The position numbers were made by a program, and so were the translations under genes. The notes beneath the pieces are model-generated. The model did not search any database and was not told the origin of the DNA. It saw only the letters and a program-made list of their open reading frames with translations. This document shows positions 37,724 to 47,507 of a stretch of DNA of 64,000 bases, piece after piece. The stretch covers positions 1,736,001 to 1,800,000 of the forward strand of contig NZ_CP045484.1 in assembly GCF_009729055.1 (NCBI RefSeq), in the 5' to 3' direction. The stretch comes from Sulfurisphaera ohwakuensis. GTDB lineage: Archaea; Thermoproteota; Thermoprotei_A; Sulfolobales; Sulfolobaceae. Numbering within the stretch: position 1 is the first letter of the stretch; the number at the start of each line of letters is the position of its first letter.

Positions 37724-38743
37724 ATGACTGAAGAATTTAAAAAGTGGTTTGCTGAATTCCTCAATAAGATTGCCGAGAAGATTAAGAAGGGGGAACAGTT
37801 AAGTGATATGGAAATAGAAATAGTGGTAAATTACGTTTCTAATTTACAATTATATGAGCACGTAGATAGGAGGATTAGTGATATTGAGAGGAGTTTGAGA
37901 GATGAGATAAGGAAGACAAGAGAAGACTTACTAGCTAATGATGAGAAAGTAAAGCAGGAATTAATAAAAGAAATCAATACTGCGAAAGGAGATTTAGAAA
38001 AGAAAATAAAAGATACTAGGACGGACCTTGAGAAGAAGATTGAAACAACACGAACAGAACTCAAAGCAGATATGTCTACGATAAAGGGAGATTTGGAGAA
38101 AAAGATTGAAGGAACTAGAGCGGATCTAGATAAAAATATCGAAGACACGAGAATAGACCTTGAGAAGAAGATTGAGGACACACGAAAAGATTTAGATAAA
38201 AAGATTGAGGACACAAGGGTAGAGCTTAAGAGTGAAATAAATACTGTAAGACAAGATTTGGAGAAGAAGATTGATGATACACGAAAAGATTTGGAGAAGA
38301 AGATTGAGGACACAAAAACAGAACTTAAGGGTGAGATATCTACAGTTAAAGGAGAGCTGGAGAAGAAAATAGAAGATACCAGAGCAGATTTAGAGAAGAA
38401 GATCGAGGCTACCAGAAGTGATTTGGGTTTAATTGCTGAGGAGGTTTATATTAAGAATTTTGTTGATTATTTAGATAAGGCAGGAGAGAAGGTTATTAGT
38501 GTTTATAGGCATTATGAAGTTGGTGATGGAGAGGTTGATGCTCTTGTTGAAACTCAGGCTAAGGTTTATGTTGTTGAGGTTAAGATGAAGGCTGAGTTTA
38601 AGGATGTTGATAGTTTACTAGTTAAGGTTAAGGCAATTAGTGAGGAGTATAAGGGAAAGGACATTATCCCAGTCTTAACTGGGTCAAGGATTAGTAAGAC
38701 CGTTAGAGGTTATGCAAAAGGCCATAATGTAATGGTAGTGTAA
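37724..38743 (+). CDS. Hendecad coiled-coil protein with C-terminal PD-(D/E)XK nuclease-like domain
   Basis: Residues 70-230 are an almost perfect run of 11-residue repeats of the form D-L-E-K-K-I-E-D-T-R-x, predicting a long right-handed coiled coil. The C-terminal 100 residues carry E-V-D-A-L-V near 272-277 and V-Y-V-V-E-V-K near 284-290, the D...E-x-K core of a PD-(D/E)XK nuclease. This is the DUF3782-like arrangement known from Sulfolobales. DNA-level repeats in the coil could expand or contract. The function is unknown; the nuclease residues are intact. Confidence 0.78.
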   Translation: MTEEFKKWFAEFLNKIAEKIKKGEQLSDMEIEIVVNYVSNLQLYEHVDRRISDIERSLRDEIRKTREDLLANDEKVKQELIKEINTAKGDLEKKIKDTRTDLEKKIETTRTELKADMSTIKGDLEKKIEGTRADLDKNIEDTRIDLEKKIEDTRKDLDKKIEDTRVELKSEINTVRQDLEKKIDDTRKDLEKKIEDTKTELKGEISTVKGELEKKIEDTRADLEKKIEATRSDLGLIAEEVYIKNFVDYLDKAGEKVISVYRHYEVGDGEVDALVETQAKVYVVEVKMKAEFKDVDSLLVKVKAISEEYKGKDIIPVLTGSRISKTVRGYAKGHNVMVV

Positions 38744-38755
38744 TTTATAAAAACT

Positions 38756-38941
38756 AACTTAGTATAGTAGTTTAAGGAATTCCTTACTAAACTATATTAT
38801 AATATTTGCTCATGAAATAACAAATACCTTGAAACTACTCCCTTACTCTATTTGGTTTATCACAAGGAATTTTTCAGCTAATAAAACAATACCTCTACAT
38901 CTGTTTAACGTAAAAATGTAACGATTTTCCTATAAGTGCTA
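38756..38941 (+). repeat. Non-autonomous repeat family R1, copy B
   Basis: Best-preserved right end of the R1 family: ATGTAACGATTTTCCTATAAGTGCTA at 38916-38941, written here in two halves ATGTAACGATTTT and CCTATAAGTGCTA. It is nearly the right end of the MITE at 54736-54949. The body shares TAGTTTAAGGAATT, ATAATATTTGCTCATGAA and ACTCCCTTACT with copies A and C. The left end has no visible terminal repeat. Confidence 0.65.
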
Positions 38942-39079
38942 TTCATAGCGTTAAAGAATACATTCAGTTTCAACAAGCTTAAATTATTTTACCTTACTTC
39001 ATTCAGAAAAATCGTTGCTAACAGTTACCAATAAACCATGAAATTTATATACTTTATACACAAAGTATTTTTAAGAAAG

Positions 39080-39283
39080 CTTGCTATCAGTTGTGGATGG
39101 ATTTTCCGAAAAGTAGCAAGTTGTCATATAAGATGTGCGGGTTTCCATAGATCCGTGAACGGGTATGGGTTTGGTGTTACTCCGCTAAAGGGACTGAGAA
39201 GGATGAGCAAGACGAAGCCCCGTGACGTTGATTAAGCAGAAGGGCTAAGAATCGGATATAAATTCAATGAAAGCCCGAACCCC
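39080..39283 (+). pseudogene. Probable tnpB C-terminal relic
   Basis: A frame reading C-A-G-F-H-R-S-V-N-G-Y-G-F-G-V-T-P-L-K-G-L-R-R-M continues past a stop into A-E-G-L-R-I-G-Y-K-F-N-E-S-P-N-P. This resembles the tail that follows the last zinc-ribbon strand in some Sulfolobales TnpB proteins. It is not related in sequence to the two tnpB copies in this window. Low confidence, because the catalytic regions are absent. Confidence 0.35.
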
Positions 39284-39302
39284 TAACAGATTCAGCCAAT
39301 TC

Positions 39303-39626
39303 TTATTTTTGGACCACAGGTTTGTTCTTAAACTCATTAAAATCATCAACTACTGTAACGTTAGGTGAAGAAAGCGCGTTTCTCACAATCCAATAATCCT
39401 TATTCTCGTAACAGATTACTTGATAGTCCAATTTAATCCCGTTTAGTTCTTCAGTGAAGGAATAAGGTATCTCTAACCCTTTTCTTCCTAAACAATTCTC
39501 AGTTATTATTAAAACATCTAAATCGCTAGCAGGATAATAATTACCTTTAATCCTACTGCCATGTAAAATGATAGCTACTTTACCAAATATCGGTCTCAAT
39601 TTCTCAGCTAACTGACTGAAGAAGCG
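39303..39626 (-). pseudogene. MNT-type nucleotidyltransferase, 5' end cut by an IS
   Basis: The open frame carries the minimal nucleotidyltransferase signature H-G-S-R-I-K-G-N-Y-Y-P-A-S-D-L-D-V-L near residues 13-30. In the same frame coding continues upstream (F-F-S-Q-L-A-E-K-L) to the edge of the IS1-type element at 39627, so the true N-terminus is separated by the insertion. Across the IS, on the same strand, ATG at 40793-40795 followed by N-K-N-R could be the lost start. MNT proteins act as antitoxins that modify HEPN toxins; no HEPN gene is adjacent. Confidence 0.65.
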
Positions 39627-40779
39627 GGACTGTTCTCAAACAGTCATGAAATTCGAAAAATATTTGTAAAAATATTAGTGTACTCATAAAAAGTCTTTTT
39701 TCTAATATAGTTCGCTGAAAAGAACTAGAAGTACAAAGAGCAAAAATTGTTTTAGGAAAAACTTATGTGCAAGGGTTACGAGATTTTATGGGGGTTGCGA
39801 GATGAACCTCGTAACCCTTGCACAATTAATATTTTTGATTTTGAGGAATTTAAATTTTAAGCCAAGAAAACACGAGCTAGAAGACCTTGCTTATGCAATA
39901 GCAGCATACTTACTAGGAGTACAAGTCACTAAGTTGGGAATACCACCATCAACACTACACTAAAAAACTTGGGGTAAGGAGGAGAAGAGAAGAGAAACCG
40001 CCATGCCCCTCATGCAAATCAAATAAAGTAGTAAAGAATGGATCATCTAGAGGAAAATCAAAATACAAGTGCAAAACTTGCGGAAGAACATTCTACCAAA
40101 CAACTAACCACAAGATGAGTAAAGAACAGAAGGAGAGAGTATTGAAGGACTACACGAATAGAATGAGCATGAGAGCAATAGCAAGGGTTGAAGGAAAACC
40201 GTTAACAACAATATAAGGAGAAAAGGAGTAGAAGCCTATGCTCACCTACTAATCTTACGAGAACAATTAAAGAATCTTACAGCAAAAGTCACGGTAATTG
40301 ATGAAAGTTGGACTTACGTGAGGGTTAGACATGGACAAAAGAGGGAGAACTTGTGGATATGGAATTCATTACAAGATGGTGTACCCTTCTTCATTACGGG
40401 TGATAGGGATTATAGGACTTTTAGTTACCTCTTGAATACCCTACCCAAAAGCGAAGTATATTACACTGATGATTACTCAGTCTACCAAGTACTCAACAAT
40501 CACGTTGTAGGTAAGAAGTATACATATACTGTGGAGAGTTATAATTCTTACTGTAGGGCTCATTTAGCTAGGTTAGCAAGGGATACGAGGGCTTTTAGTA
40601 GGAGTGGAGTCATGGTTGAGTATAGTCTTGCCTTATTAGATGTCATGCACCCAGTAGTTTATTCAAGGGAAAAAACATTCTTGAATCAAGCTTACTTGAA
40701 GGGGATACAGTATATTAGAAGTAAACTGATATAATATTACAAATACTTATCGAATTTCATGACTGTTTGAGAACAGTCC
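39627..40779 (+). mobile_element. IS1-family-type insertion sequence, decayed
   Basis: The ends GGACTGTTCTCAAACAGTC (39627) and its complement GACTGTTTGAGAACAGTCC (40761-40779) are exact inverted repeats, and the similarity extends inward as ATGAAATTCG. The terminal repeat is itself a small hairpin (GACTGTT and AACAGTC). It contains one transposase gene with several stops. Three MITE-like derivatives lie at 638, 30222 and 31942. Confidence 0.8.
39802..40734 (+). pseudogene. IS1-type transposase, interrupted
   Basis: Reading frames in order: a helix-turn-helix-like N-terminus from ATG 39802 ending P-P-S-T-L-H; a zinc ribbon C-P-S-C...C-K-T-C-G-R-T-F; an InsA-like helix-turn-helix (M-S-M-R-A-I-A-R-V-E-G); then the catalytic part V-I-D-E-S-W-T-Y-V, Y-T-D-D-Y-S-V-Y and S-Y-N-S-Y-C-R-A-H-L-A-R-L. 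Stops or shifts lie near 39959 and 40213. From 40318 to the end it is open. Like the IS-A gene, the 5' half is A/C-rich (40 of 60 at 40081-40140) and the 3' half G/T-rich (39 of 60 at 40561-40620). Confidence 0.75.
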
Positions 40780-40935
40780 CCCTATTTTTATTCATTATGT
40801 ATTAAATAATTGGAGAGATTTCTATGTTAGTTAGACTTTATAACACAAATATTATTCTATTTTTGAACATAGAAAGATTATTGCATCACAAACTAGGAGT
40901 ATATATATTTTCGGTTTAACTTTAGCAAAACCCAA

Positions 40936-41400
40936 CTAGATAATCTTTCTTGCTTCTTCATACATTTTTATAACTTTGCTCACATATGACGTTATGTCAT
41001 CAATTGAAAGTTTAGCCTCATGGAAACCCCATATGTGTAAGAAGTAAGCACTGTTCCACCCGTCTAATATCCATTCACCTACTTTTTTAGCTAAGTTGTT
41101 TACTGTTTTCCCTAAAGTATATGTGTACCATCTCCCTTCTTTCATTGCTTGCTGATATTCCGGAGTTTTTAATTTCTCAGCTAGGGCTTTTACTATTTCT
41201 TCAGCAACCTTATAAGCCTTTTCAGAAGCTTGTACAGCATCACCTTTATTTATATAATCTTCCAGCTCTTTCATATATTTTTCAGCTAACTGAACTCTTA
41301 GTCTTATGCTTTCCTCAGGGTCTACTTTTGATAATGCTGTTAAGAGTACATCTTCCACATTAATTCCCTTCTCTTCGACCTTCTTTACCAATTCTTCCAT
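40936..41400 (-). CDS. PaREP1 family protein, full length
   Basis: The 154-residue helical protein is the best copy in this window: E-D-Y-I-N-K-G-D-A-V-Q-A-S-E-K-A-Y near 51-67, G-R-W-Y-T-Y-T-L-G near 92-100, and W-N-S-A-Y-F-L-H-I-W-G-F-H-E near 119-132. The C-terminal H-I-W-G-F-H-E block is where an RNase-like histidine would sit in a HEPN fold, but an R-x4-6-H pair is not clear. No antitoxin-like partner is adjacent. Close relatives are the frameshifted gene at 20738-21201 and the shorter one at 32290. Confidence 0.8.
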   Translation of the reverse strand: MEELVKKVEEKGINVEDVLLTALSKVDPEESIRLRVQLAEKYMKELEDYINKGDAVQASEKAYKVAEEIVKALAEKLKTPEYQQAMKEGRWYTYTLGKTVNNLAKKVGEWILDGWNSAYFLHIWGFHEAKLSIDDITSYVSKVIKMYEEARKII

Positions 41401-41692
41401 ATGTTATATTAATAAAAGATGAAAATAAATGTGTAATCGAAGCGATAGTATCATCACTCGGGTACTTATATTTCTATATCTAAATTAAGATATACAGAAC
41501 CTTATCTTGACATATACTCTTTATAAAGATTTTAATTAATTTGTGCTCTAATGGCAACATTATAAATCGAAGTTATCAGTTTTTCATTGCGGTTTCCTTT
41601 TGTCTCAATTTAATTATTAACACTAAATTAATGTGGAGAACGAGTAATGACATATAATAAGTGGACTATATAATAAAGAATAATTTAATTCT

Positions 41693-41859
41693 TTGTATTA
41701 TTTATTCATTGAATTATATTAATTTAAAGGAGAATATTATAATTCGAAACAGAACAGCGTATCACAATGCAAAAACGTATAGTAATGAAATTATAATCTA
41801 AATTACATAGAATATTTTAACCATGTTGTATTATTTATTCACTGAATTATACTAATTTA
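41693..41859. repeat. Direct repeat pair upstream of the amino-acid permease gene
   Basis: TTGTATTATTTATTCATTGA onward (34 bases, 41693-41726) recurs at 41826-41859 with two changes, 133 bases apart. A shorter related piece, AGAATATTACAATTC, follows at about 41938. They lie in the 620-base spacer before the permease. They may be regulator sites or a decayed tandem unit. The rest of that spacer shows no gene. Confidence 0.5.
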
Positions 41860-42023
41860 TAGATAAAATTACAATTCACGATAAGCCCGTGAATCAGTTA
41901 ACCCAATTATTTCGTCACAGAGTTAATACTGTCTGAGAGAATATTACAATTCAAAGATCCTTGAATCCCCCCATCTACTGATATAACGTAAATTTTTTAA
42001 CAAAGAGTATTCTTATATATTTT

Positions 42024-43547
42024 ATGGAGAAAAAAACAAATTACTTAAGAAAGGAACTTAGCCTATTAAATTTAGTAATAATTGGTATTGCAGGTGCTGT
42101 AGGGACCGGAGTACTATTTAGCTCTGCTGGAATGGCAGCAGTAGCTGGTCCGGTAATAGTAATATCTTGGCTCCTTGGAGGTATATTTTATTTATTTATA
42201 GGCCTTACTTATGTTCAACTAGCGTCCTATTATCCAGAAGCTGGAGGACCTTCTAGGTACCCATTATATTCTCACGGAAGAATCACTAATTTAATAAATG
42301 CCTTTTCTGATCTGATTTGGTATTTGTTTATTCCCCCTATCGAGGCTTTAGCAGTAGTAGAAGGGTTAAATTATTTCACCAGTAATTACAAGATTGTTTT
42401 GATTAACAGTAATGGTTTTCCTACACCATTAGGAGCTGTAATAGGAGTTTTAATTATGCTACTCTTTATACCGTTTAATTATTATAGCGTGAGATTTTTT
42501 GGTATGTCCACAACCTGGTTCGGAAGCATAAAGCTCTTGCTATACTTGGCTGTACTTTTAGGTTTTTTAATTTATTTCTTTCATTTCAGTAATTTTACAG
42601 CATATGGAGGATTTGCTCCCTTCGGTTTTGCGGGAATATTCAGTGCGATTCCATTAGCGATGTTTGCATTCGGCGGAATAAGGGTAATACCAGATTATGC
42701 AGAAGAAACTAAGGACCATAGTGTATTAGGAAAAGCCATAATTTATACTGTACTAGGACAAACTGCGATTTATGTTGCATTTGCTATTGCATTTATAGCC
42801 GCATTAGATTGGAAAGGTTTAGGAATTTCTCCAGGAAATTGGGCGGCTTTGAGTAATCTCCCGGGAAATCCGTTTATTGACATTGCTGGTACCAGAGAAG
42901 TAATTCTCTTGCTAGTATTAACCGGAATTATAGGAATCATTGGTCCTTTTGTCACTGGCTATATTTATCAAGGTGGGGGTATGAGAGTTCTATTTGCTAT
43001 TAGTAGATCTAGGTATGTTTCTGAAAAAATCCAGGAATTAAATAAATATTCCATCCCACTCTGGGCATTAATAGTATTTGTTATAGTAGGAGCAGTTGTT
43101 GCCTATATTGCAGCACCTCTTCCAACAATATACGGTTTAATAAGCGATTCCGTAGTAGCAGGTTATATAGGTTTCTCTGCAAATCCAGTTGCAATGCAAG
43201 CGCTAATATCTAAAGGTAAAATGAAGCCAATGATAGCTGGGTCTAATATAGTCTCTGCACTGGCATTTATTTTCGCATCTTTAATAATATATTGGAGCGG
43301 TTGGCCATCAGTACCTTATGCAGTTCTATTGCTACTTATAGCTTGCATAGTCTTCTCGGTAATTTATAAGGTAAAAGAAGACTTATGGAACTCCATATGG
43401 TATATTGCTTATATAGGCTTCTTGACTTTAATGACCTTCATAGGTGATAATGGAGCTTTAGCAATACTAAACTTTTATGAGGCTTCTGCAGTGACAGCGA
43501 TAGCTTCATTAGTTTTCTATTATTGGGGTATAAAGTCTTCAAAATGA
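42024..43547 (+). CDS. APC superfamily amino-acid permease
   Basis: Intact 507-residue integral membrane protein with about 12 to 14 hydrophobic segments. The first helix has the hallmark G-I-A-G-A-V-G-T-G-V-L near 21-31, and P-E-A-G-G-P-S-R-Y-P near 70-79 matches the conserved helix-2 loop of the family. It would import amino acids driven by the proton gradient. A TATA-like CTTATATATTTT ends just before the ATG, so the promoter and start are close. It stands alone between long spacers. Confidence 0.9.
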   Translation: MEKKTNYLRKELSLLNLVIIGIAGAVGTGVLFSSAGMAAVAGPVIVISWLLGGIFYLFIGLTYVQLASYYPEAGGPSRYPLYSHGRITNLINAFSDLIWYLFIPPIEALAVVEGLNYFTSNYKIVLINSNGFPTPLGAVIGVLIMLLFIPFNYYSVRFFGMSTTWFGSIKLLLYLAVLLGFLIYFFHFSNFTAYGGFAPFGFAGIFSAIPLAMFAFGGIRVIPDYAEETKDHSVLGKAIIYTVLGQTAIYVAFAIAFIAALDWKGLGISPGNWAALSNLPGNPFIDIAGTREVILLLVLTGIIGIIGPFVTGYIYQGGGMRVLFAISRSRYVSEKIQELNKYSIPLWALIVFVIVGAVVAYIAAPLPTIYGLISDSVVAGYIGFSANPVAMQALISKGKMKPMIAGSNIVSALAFIFASLIIYWSGWPSVPYAVLLLLIACIVFSVIYKVKEDLWNSIWYIAYIGFLTLMTFIGDNGALAILNFYEASAVTAIASLVFYYWGIKSSK

Positions 43548-43843
43548 GTATTTTAGAATATAAATATGATGTATAGCTTTTAATCTTGATAATCTTTATG
43601 AGAGAAAACTAAACTAAAATTTACTTTTGGCTATTTTCTTCAAATTAGTGTGTATAATTTTAAGATTAGCTTTCTCTCATAAGACTAGTACTATGGAGTA
43701 TTTCAAAAGAAGGAAGCTCTCATCCATTTAGCCCCTTAAGAGAAAAATGGGTGTTATTCCTATAACAGTATCCTTAAGCTCCCATAATAGATCTGAGAAA
43801 GAGTGTCATTAATATCATTACACGTTATCCCAATTTTTGTAAT

Positions 43844-44266
43844 GTCAGTATGGGAATCTCTTTTTTCTGAGATAAATAATAACATTAGTCAAAATTGAAT
43901 AAAAGCAGTATCATTCAAATAAGACCACATATATTTTATGATAACAAGTATAATTAAATCAATTTTTATTATAAAAACAGGAAATATTGAATTAATTTCA
44001 CGCGATTAAAAAGGAGTACATAGAGTTAAGCTGAAGTTTGCAAAAATCAACTCCCCAACTTGAGGTAAACCTTGTGCAACAACTCCCCTCATCTCCTTGA
44101 GGACTAGAAAATCAACAATAGCTTGAGAAAACTCCCACAACCTCACCCTCCTCCAAGAACGAACCAAAACATTCAAGAGAAAATAGGAAAGAAGAACGAG
44201 AACCAACTCCTTCCCAACATCACAAGTCCTAGTCCTAACCCTAAACTCCTCCAAAGAACGACTTGA
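43844..44266 (-). mobile_element. IS-C 3' fragment
   Basis: The end GTCAGTATGGGAATCTC at 43844-43860 matches the right end of IS-C at 63562-63578. On the minus strand, 44254 down to about 44130 encodes S-L-E-E-F-R-V-R-T-R-T-C-D-V-G-K-E-L and W-R-R-V-R-L-W-E-F, the C-terminal part of the IS-C transposase. Similarity ends abruptly near 44266, so the 5' two thirds of the element are gone. Confidence 0.7.
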
Positions 44267-44317
44267 AAATCCAACATGAAAAGTAATTTATAACCTATTT
44301 GCTGAATATTATTTTGG

Positions 44318-44376
44318 TGAGGGAGACCGAGTATTACCATCTTGCTCTCTCACGTGGTAATACAAGATCTCCCTCA
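44318..44376. repeat. 59-base imperfect hairpin
   Basis: TGAGGGAGA with TCTCCCTCA at the outside and TATTACCA with TGGTAATA inside can pair around a 15-base loop. It lies between an IS-C fragment and a tnpB element. A hairpin of the same size, also containing a TATTACC/GGTAATA-like inner stem, occurs at 62007-62066. Confidence 0.4.
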
Positions 44377-44412
44377 TCTTAAACCTTTCTCCAATTTATT
44401 AAACCATTTATA

Positions 44413-45765
44413 TTGTTGTGAGCTACCCCGCCCTGAAGGGCGGAGCTTCCTGCTTCATAGCCCCACCTTGCCCGTAGCTTTTCGCTACGGGTAGAGGGTA
44501 GAGCTCCACAGGCACTAAGGATGGCTCCCACCCCGATCTCTTCAATATGTTTAAGGAAGCATTATAGTCACGATCAGTAACCCAACCGCACTTAGGACAG
44601 CTGAACACACGGTCAGTCAAAGTTAACTCTTTCTTTACGTACCCGCATTTGGCACACATCTTTGAAGTATATGCTGGATTTATTAACAACAGTTTCTTTC
44701 CATATTTTTCCAACTGATATTCTAGTATTCTCTTCAACTCATGGAATGCAACATCGTGTAACCTCATCCTCAACTTCCTTTCTGACTCCTCCACCAGTTG
44801 TTTAACATCTATATCCTCCATTACTACAACGTCATAATGTTGTGCGAACCACTTACCCAACTTCATATAGAGGTCTTGTCTCAAGTTCTTCAAGTGTTCA
44901 TAACCCCTAGCTAACTTCACTTTTGCTTTAAACCAATTTTTCGACAAGAACTCTTTCCTCGAGAGAACCTTGTGGAGTTTCCTTATCTTCTCAAGTGCCT
45001 TCTCATAAGGTCTCAAGTTAGGGAAATAGAATCCATCACTCGTGGTTAGGAGTTTCTCTACCCCAACATCTATTGCAACTACCTTACCAGTCTTTGGGAG
45101 TTGAGAGAATCCAACACCTTCAACCATGAAGGAGATGTACACTCTCTCTGAACGTGTTAGTTTAACTACCACCCTCTTTACTTTATCAAGCGGGAAGTCC
45201 CTATGAACAATGACCTTAAACACGCCGAGATTTGATAACCTCAATAACACCAGCTTCTTCTTATTCTTCCTACTCTTAGTCCTTATTTCCCTGCTCTCAA
45301 GTATTTTCCATCCACTTTGTGGGTAAACAAGAGAGTAGTACTTATGGGGTTTCTTCTCCTTAGGAAAGTGTGCTAGACCTTTGAAGAACCTATCCCTAGC
45401 ATCGTAATAACGATCGGCAATTTGCTGTACTACTTGTGAGTAGAGTTGTTGGTACTCCTTATCTTGCTTTCTTAGATCTAGAGCGAGTTGTCTTAACTCC
45501 GTTTGTGTAAGACCCTTTCCGTCCCTTTGGTAGAAATAGATATCTGCCCAGCGTAGGGTGTTGTACATCTCACATGCTAACCTCAACTGGGCTTTTAACG
45601 CCCTAATTGTTTGATCGTCAGCATATGCACGAAAGCGGAACCCTACGTTGGGCATTAATAAAATGTTCGAGAGTGGATTAAAAAATATTTCTACAAAGGG
45701 GGCTATCCATCCCCGCCTTAAAAGGCGAGGTTTTTCGCCCCCTTTGAACCCCTAAACTTTATAAA
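44413..45765 (-). mobile_element. IS200/IS605-group element with tnpB only, copy 2
   Basis: Intact counterpart of the element at 24272-25614. The left boundary is at GTGAGCTACCCCG and the right at CTAAACTTTATAAAT. It contains only tnpB. At the right end CGCCTTAAAAGGCG (45716-45729) is a perfect small hairpin. The stop codon of tnpB lies almost at the element end, so any guide RNA would be read from the 3' end of the gene into the flanking DNA. Confidence 0.82.
44423..45655 (-). CDS. tnpB: TnpB RNA-guided nuclease, intact
   Basis: The 410-residue protein has an N-terminal helical and beta-barrel region (1-185) and a split RuvC-like domain: Asp196 (V-V-A-I-D-V-G), Glu280 (V-V-M-E-D-I-D) and Asp363 (T-D-R-D-Y-N-A). 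The Cys4 zinc ribbon is C-A-K-C-G at 334-338 and C-P-K-C-G at 353-357. All catalytic residues are present. Characterised relatives cut DNA guided by an RNA from the element's 3' end and need a short target-adjacent motif. The last residues are encoded by a CCGCCC/GGGCGG hairpin, part of the expected guide RNA scaffold. Confidence 0.9.
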   Translation of the reverse strand: MPNVGFRFRAYADDQTIRALKAQLRLACEMYNTLRWADIYFYQRDGKGLTQTELRQLALDLRKQDKEYQQLYSQVVQQIADRYYDARDRFFKGLAHFPKEKKPHKYYSLVYPQSGWKILESREIRTKSRKNKKKLVLLRLSNLGVFKVIVHRDFPLDKVKRVVVKLTRSERVYISFMVEGVGFSQLPKTGKVVAIDVGVEKLLTTSDGFYFPNLRPYEKALEKIRKLHKVLSRKEFLSKNWFKAKVKLARGYEHLKNLRQDLYMKLGKWFAQHYDVVVMEDIDVKQLVEESERKLRMRLHDVAFHELKRILEYQLEKYGKKLLLINPAYTSKMCAKCGYVKKELTLTDRVFSCPKCGWVTDRDYNASLNILKRSGWEPSLVPVELYPLPVAKSYGQGGAMKQEAPPFRAG

Positions 45766-45880
45766 TTCCCTTATATTCATTATTCTAATATCATCTTATA
45801 AGGATTATTTTTTGTAAAGTGATTTTGGGTCTACCGAGTAGCAAGGTTTTTTATTCTATTAATTTGAGATATACTTAGGT

Positions 45881-46627
45881 ATGTCATTAGCTAATGAGAT
45901 TAAAAAGGTCCTTATGGAGAACCCCTCTATCTTAGCAGATGTACTGGCATCTAGGCCTGAAATTCTTTATCAAGTCTTGGCAAAGCTTATGCCTTGGCAG
46001 AATTTAGCCACAAAGCAAGATTTAGAGGAAGTAAAAACTACGTTAAGACAGGAAATAGAAGAAATTAGGAAAAACATGGCAACAAAAGAGGATATAAGAA
46101 ATATGGCAACAAAGGACGATTTAAAGAACCTAGCTACTAGACAAGAGTTGGAGGAAATAAAGAAAGTAATGGCAACAAAGGACGATATTAAGGACATGGC
46201 CACTAAGAAGGATATTAAGAGGTTAGAGGTATGGATTAGTGCCTTAGGTGCTAGATGGGGTATTACTGCTGAAGATGTTTTTAGGCAAGGTATTGTAGAA
46301 TTATTGTCTGATGCCGGTTGGAAAGTCGATAGAGAGATTATTTTCGATAAAGATGGTTTTGTTTACGGTTATCCCTCTGAGGTCGAGATTGATGTTGTTG
46401 TGAGTGATGGCAAGGTTATTTTAGTTGAGTTGACCGCCTCATTAAAGAGGGGCGAGTTAGTTCAGATAAGTAGGAAGAGGGAGTTGTATGAGAAGTTAAA
46501 GGGTAAAAAGGTATCTGAGGTTATTGTAGTTACTCCTTTTATAGATGACAAAAATGAGGAAAGGGTTATAGCCATAGCTAACTCCTTAGGTATTAAGATA
46601 ATTAAGCCCAGTGAGATAAATAGTTAA
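45881..46627 (+). CDS. DUF3782-like coiled-coil protein with nuclease-like C-terminus
   Basis: The 248-residue protein has a repetitive middle part in which M-A-T-K-x-D-I/L-x-x recurs about seven times at residues 45-115, predicting a helical stalk. The C-terminal 110 residues hold E-V-E-I-D-V-V-V near 170 and V-I-L-V-E-L-T near 183-189. This is the PD-(D/E)XK core, but the usual lysine is replaced by threonine (E-L-T); a lysine six positions later might substitute. It is related in layout to the protein at 37724-38743. The gene follows a tnpB element; no operon partner. Confidence 0.7.
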   Translation: MSLANEIKKVLMENPSILADVLASRPEILYQVLAKLMPWQNLATKQDLEEVKTTLRQEIEEIRKNMATKEDIRNMATKDDLKNLATRQELEEIKKVMATKDDIKDMATKKDIKRLEVWISALGARWGITAEDVFRQGIVELLSDAGWKVDREIIFDKDGFVYGYPSEVEIDVVVSDGKVILVELTASLKRGELVQISRKRELYEKLKGKKVSEVIVVTPFIDDKNEERVIAIANSLGIKIIKPSEINS

Positions 46628-47114
46628 GATAAACTTCATGACCTTAACAATTTGGACATAAATCTAGATGTATAATTATTTAAGTATGATGAATTTTACT
46701 ACTTTGTTAAATTTTCTCCTTCGATACATAGATTTTTACCTTTGTAATTCTATTGAAACCTAAAACTTTATGATAAAGTTTTATGTTATCTTAGCTGTAG
46801 TATTTTACTTTAATTATAATCCGCAAATTGATAGTCGAAAATTCAAATGTTAAAGCCAAAAGTTATAACGTAAGTTAAGGGAGTGAGAAAGTTAAATCAA
46901 GGGAGTTGATATTCCTGAATTATTTTCAAATATAATTAGCTAACATAATTAGATTTCTATATTTTCTAATATATTAAGCCTTTATTTTCTATGAAACAAA
47001 TTATTCTATTACTGCTTCGTTTACTAACTTATTCACTCCTTTCCGTTTTCTGCGAAGTCTTTGTAATTTTTTATTTAGTATAGCTTAAAGATGGGATCCA
47101 AATTATTATTAAGT
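46628..47114. other. Spacer, nothing recognised
   Basis: About 490 AT-rich bases before the ATPase remnant. I see no frame, repeat or IS end. Confidence 0.4.
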
Positions 47115-47507
47115 ATGGTACCACTTTTTGTAGATAAGAAAGGAAAGCTCAAGTTTTTAGAGGAGAAGTAAGAAAAAGATAGGGCATGACTAATAATTAT
47201 GGAGGAGAAGGATAAAGAAGACAGAAATAATTAAATAGCTCGTTGGGAGAAAAGAGCTATTTACCATTTATGTACTTCAGACGGACTGACAAGTAATATT
47301 AACAGGCTTAAAGAGGAATTTGCAGTATTCATGGGATATTTTAAGTCCATAAACGAAAGTTTAGACGAGCTTTTAATGTACTTTGCTGTTGAAGTTAGGA
47401 AAAAGGTAATTTTGACAATAGATGAATTTCAGTATTTGATATAGAGCAAATAAATATGATTTCGATATTCCAAAGAGCATGGGATGAGAAATTAAAAGAT
47501 AACTGGT
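47115..47507 (+). pseudogene. Archaeal ATPase remnant
   Basis: Three pieces of an ATPase_2-type protein remain in order: the start M-V-P-L-F-V-D-K-K-G-K-L at 47115, the Walker B strand V-I-L-T-I-D-E-F-Q-Y-L near 47408-47440, and S-I-F-Q-R-A-W-D-E-K-L-K-D near 47465-47500. Walker A and the C-terminal half are missing, and stops occur between the pieces. The start codon overlaps TGGTACCA (47116-47123), the same core as at the two other ATPase starts. The remnant ends where the convergent ATPase-nuclease gene ends. Confidence 0.65.

Noticed and set aside
38000-38420. Regularly repeated DNA resembling a CRISPR array
   Set aside because: The repeats are in phase with the hendecad coiled-coil coding frame, lack unique spacers of constant length and continue as protein sequence.
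39038-39235. 65-residue frame as an independent gene
   Set aside because: The N-terminal 15 residues look random and the rest resembles the tail of a TnpB protein, so I treat it as a relic.
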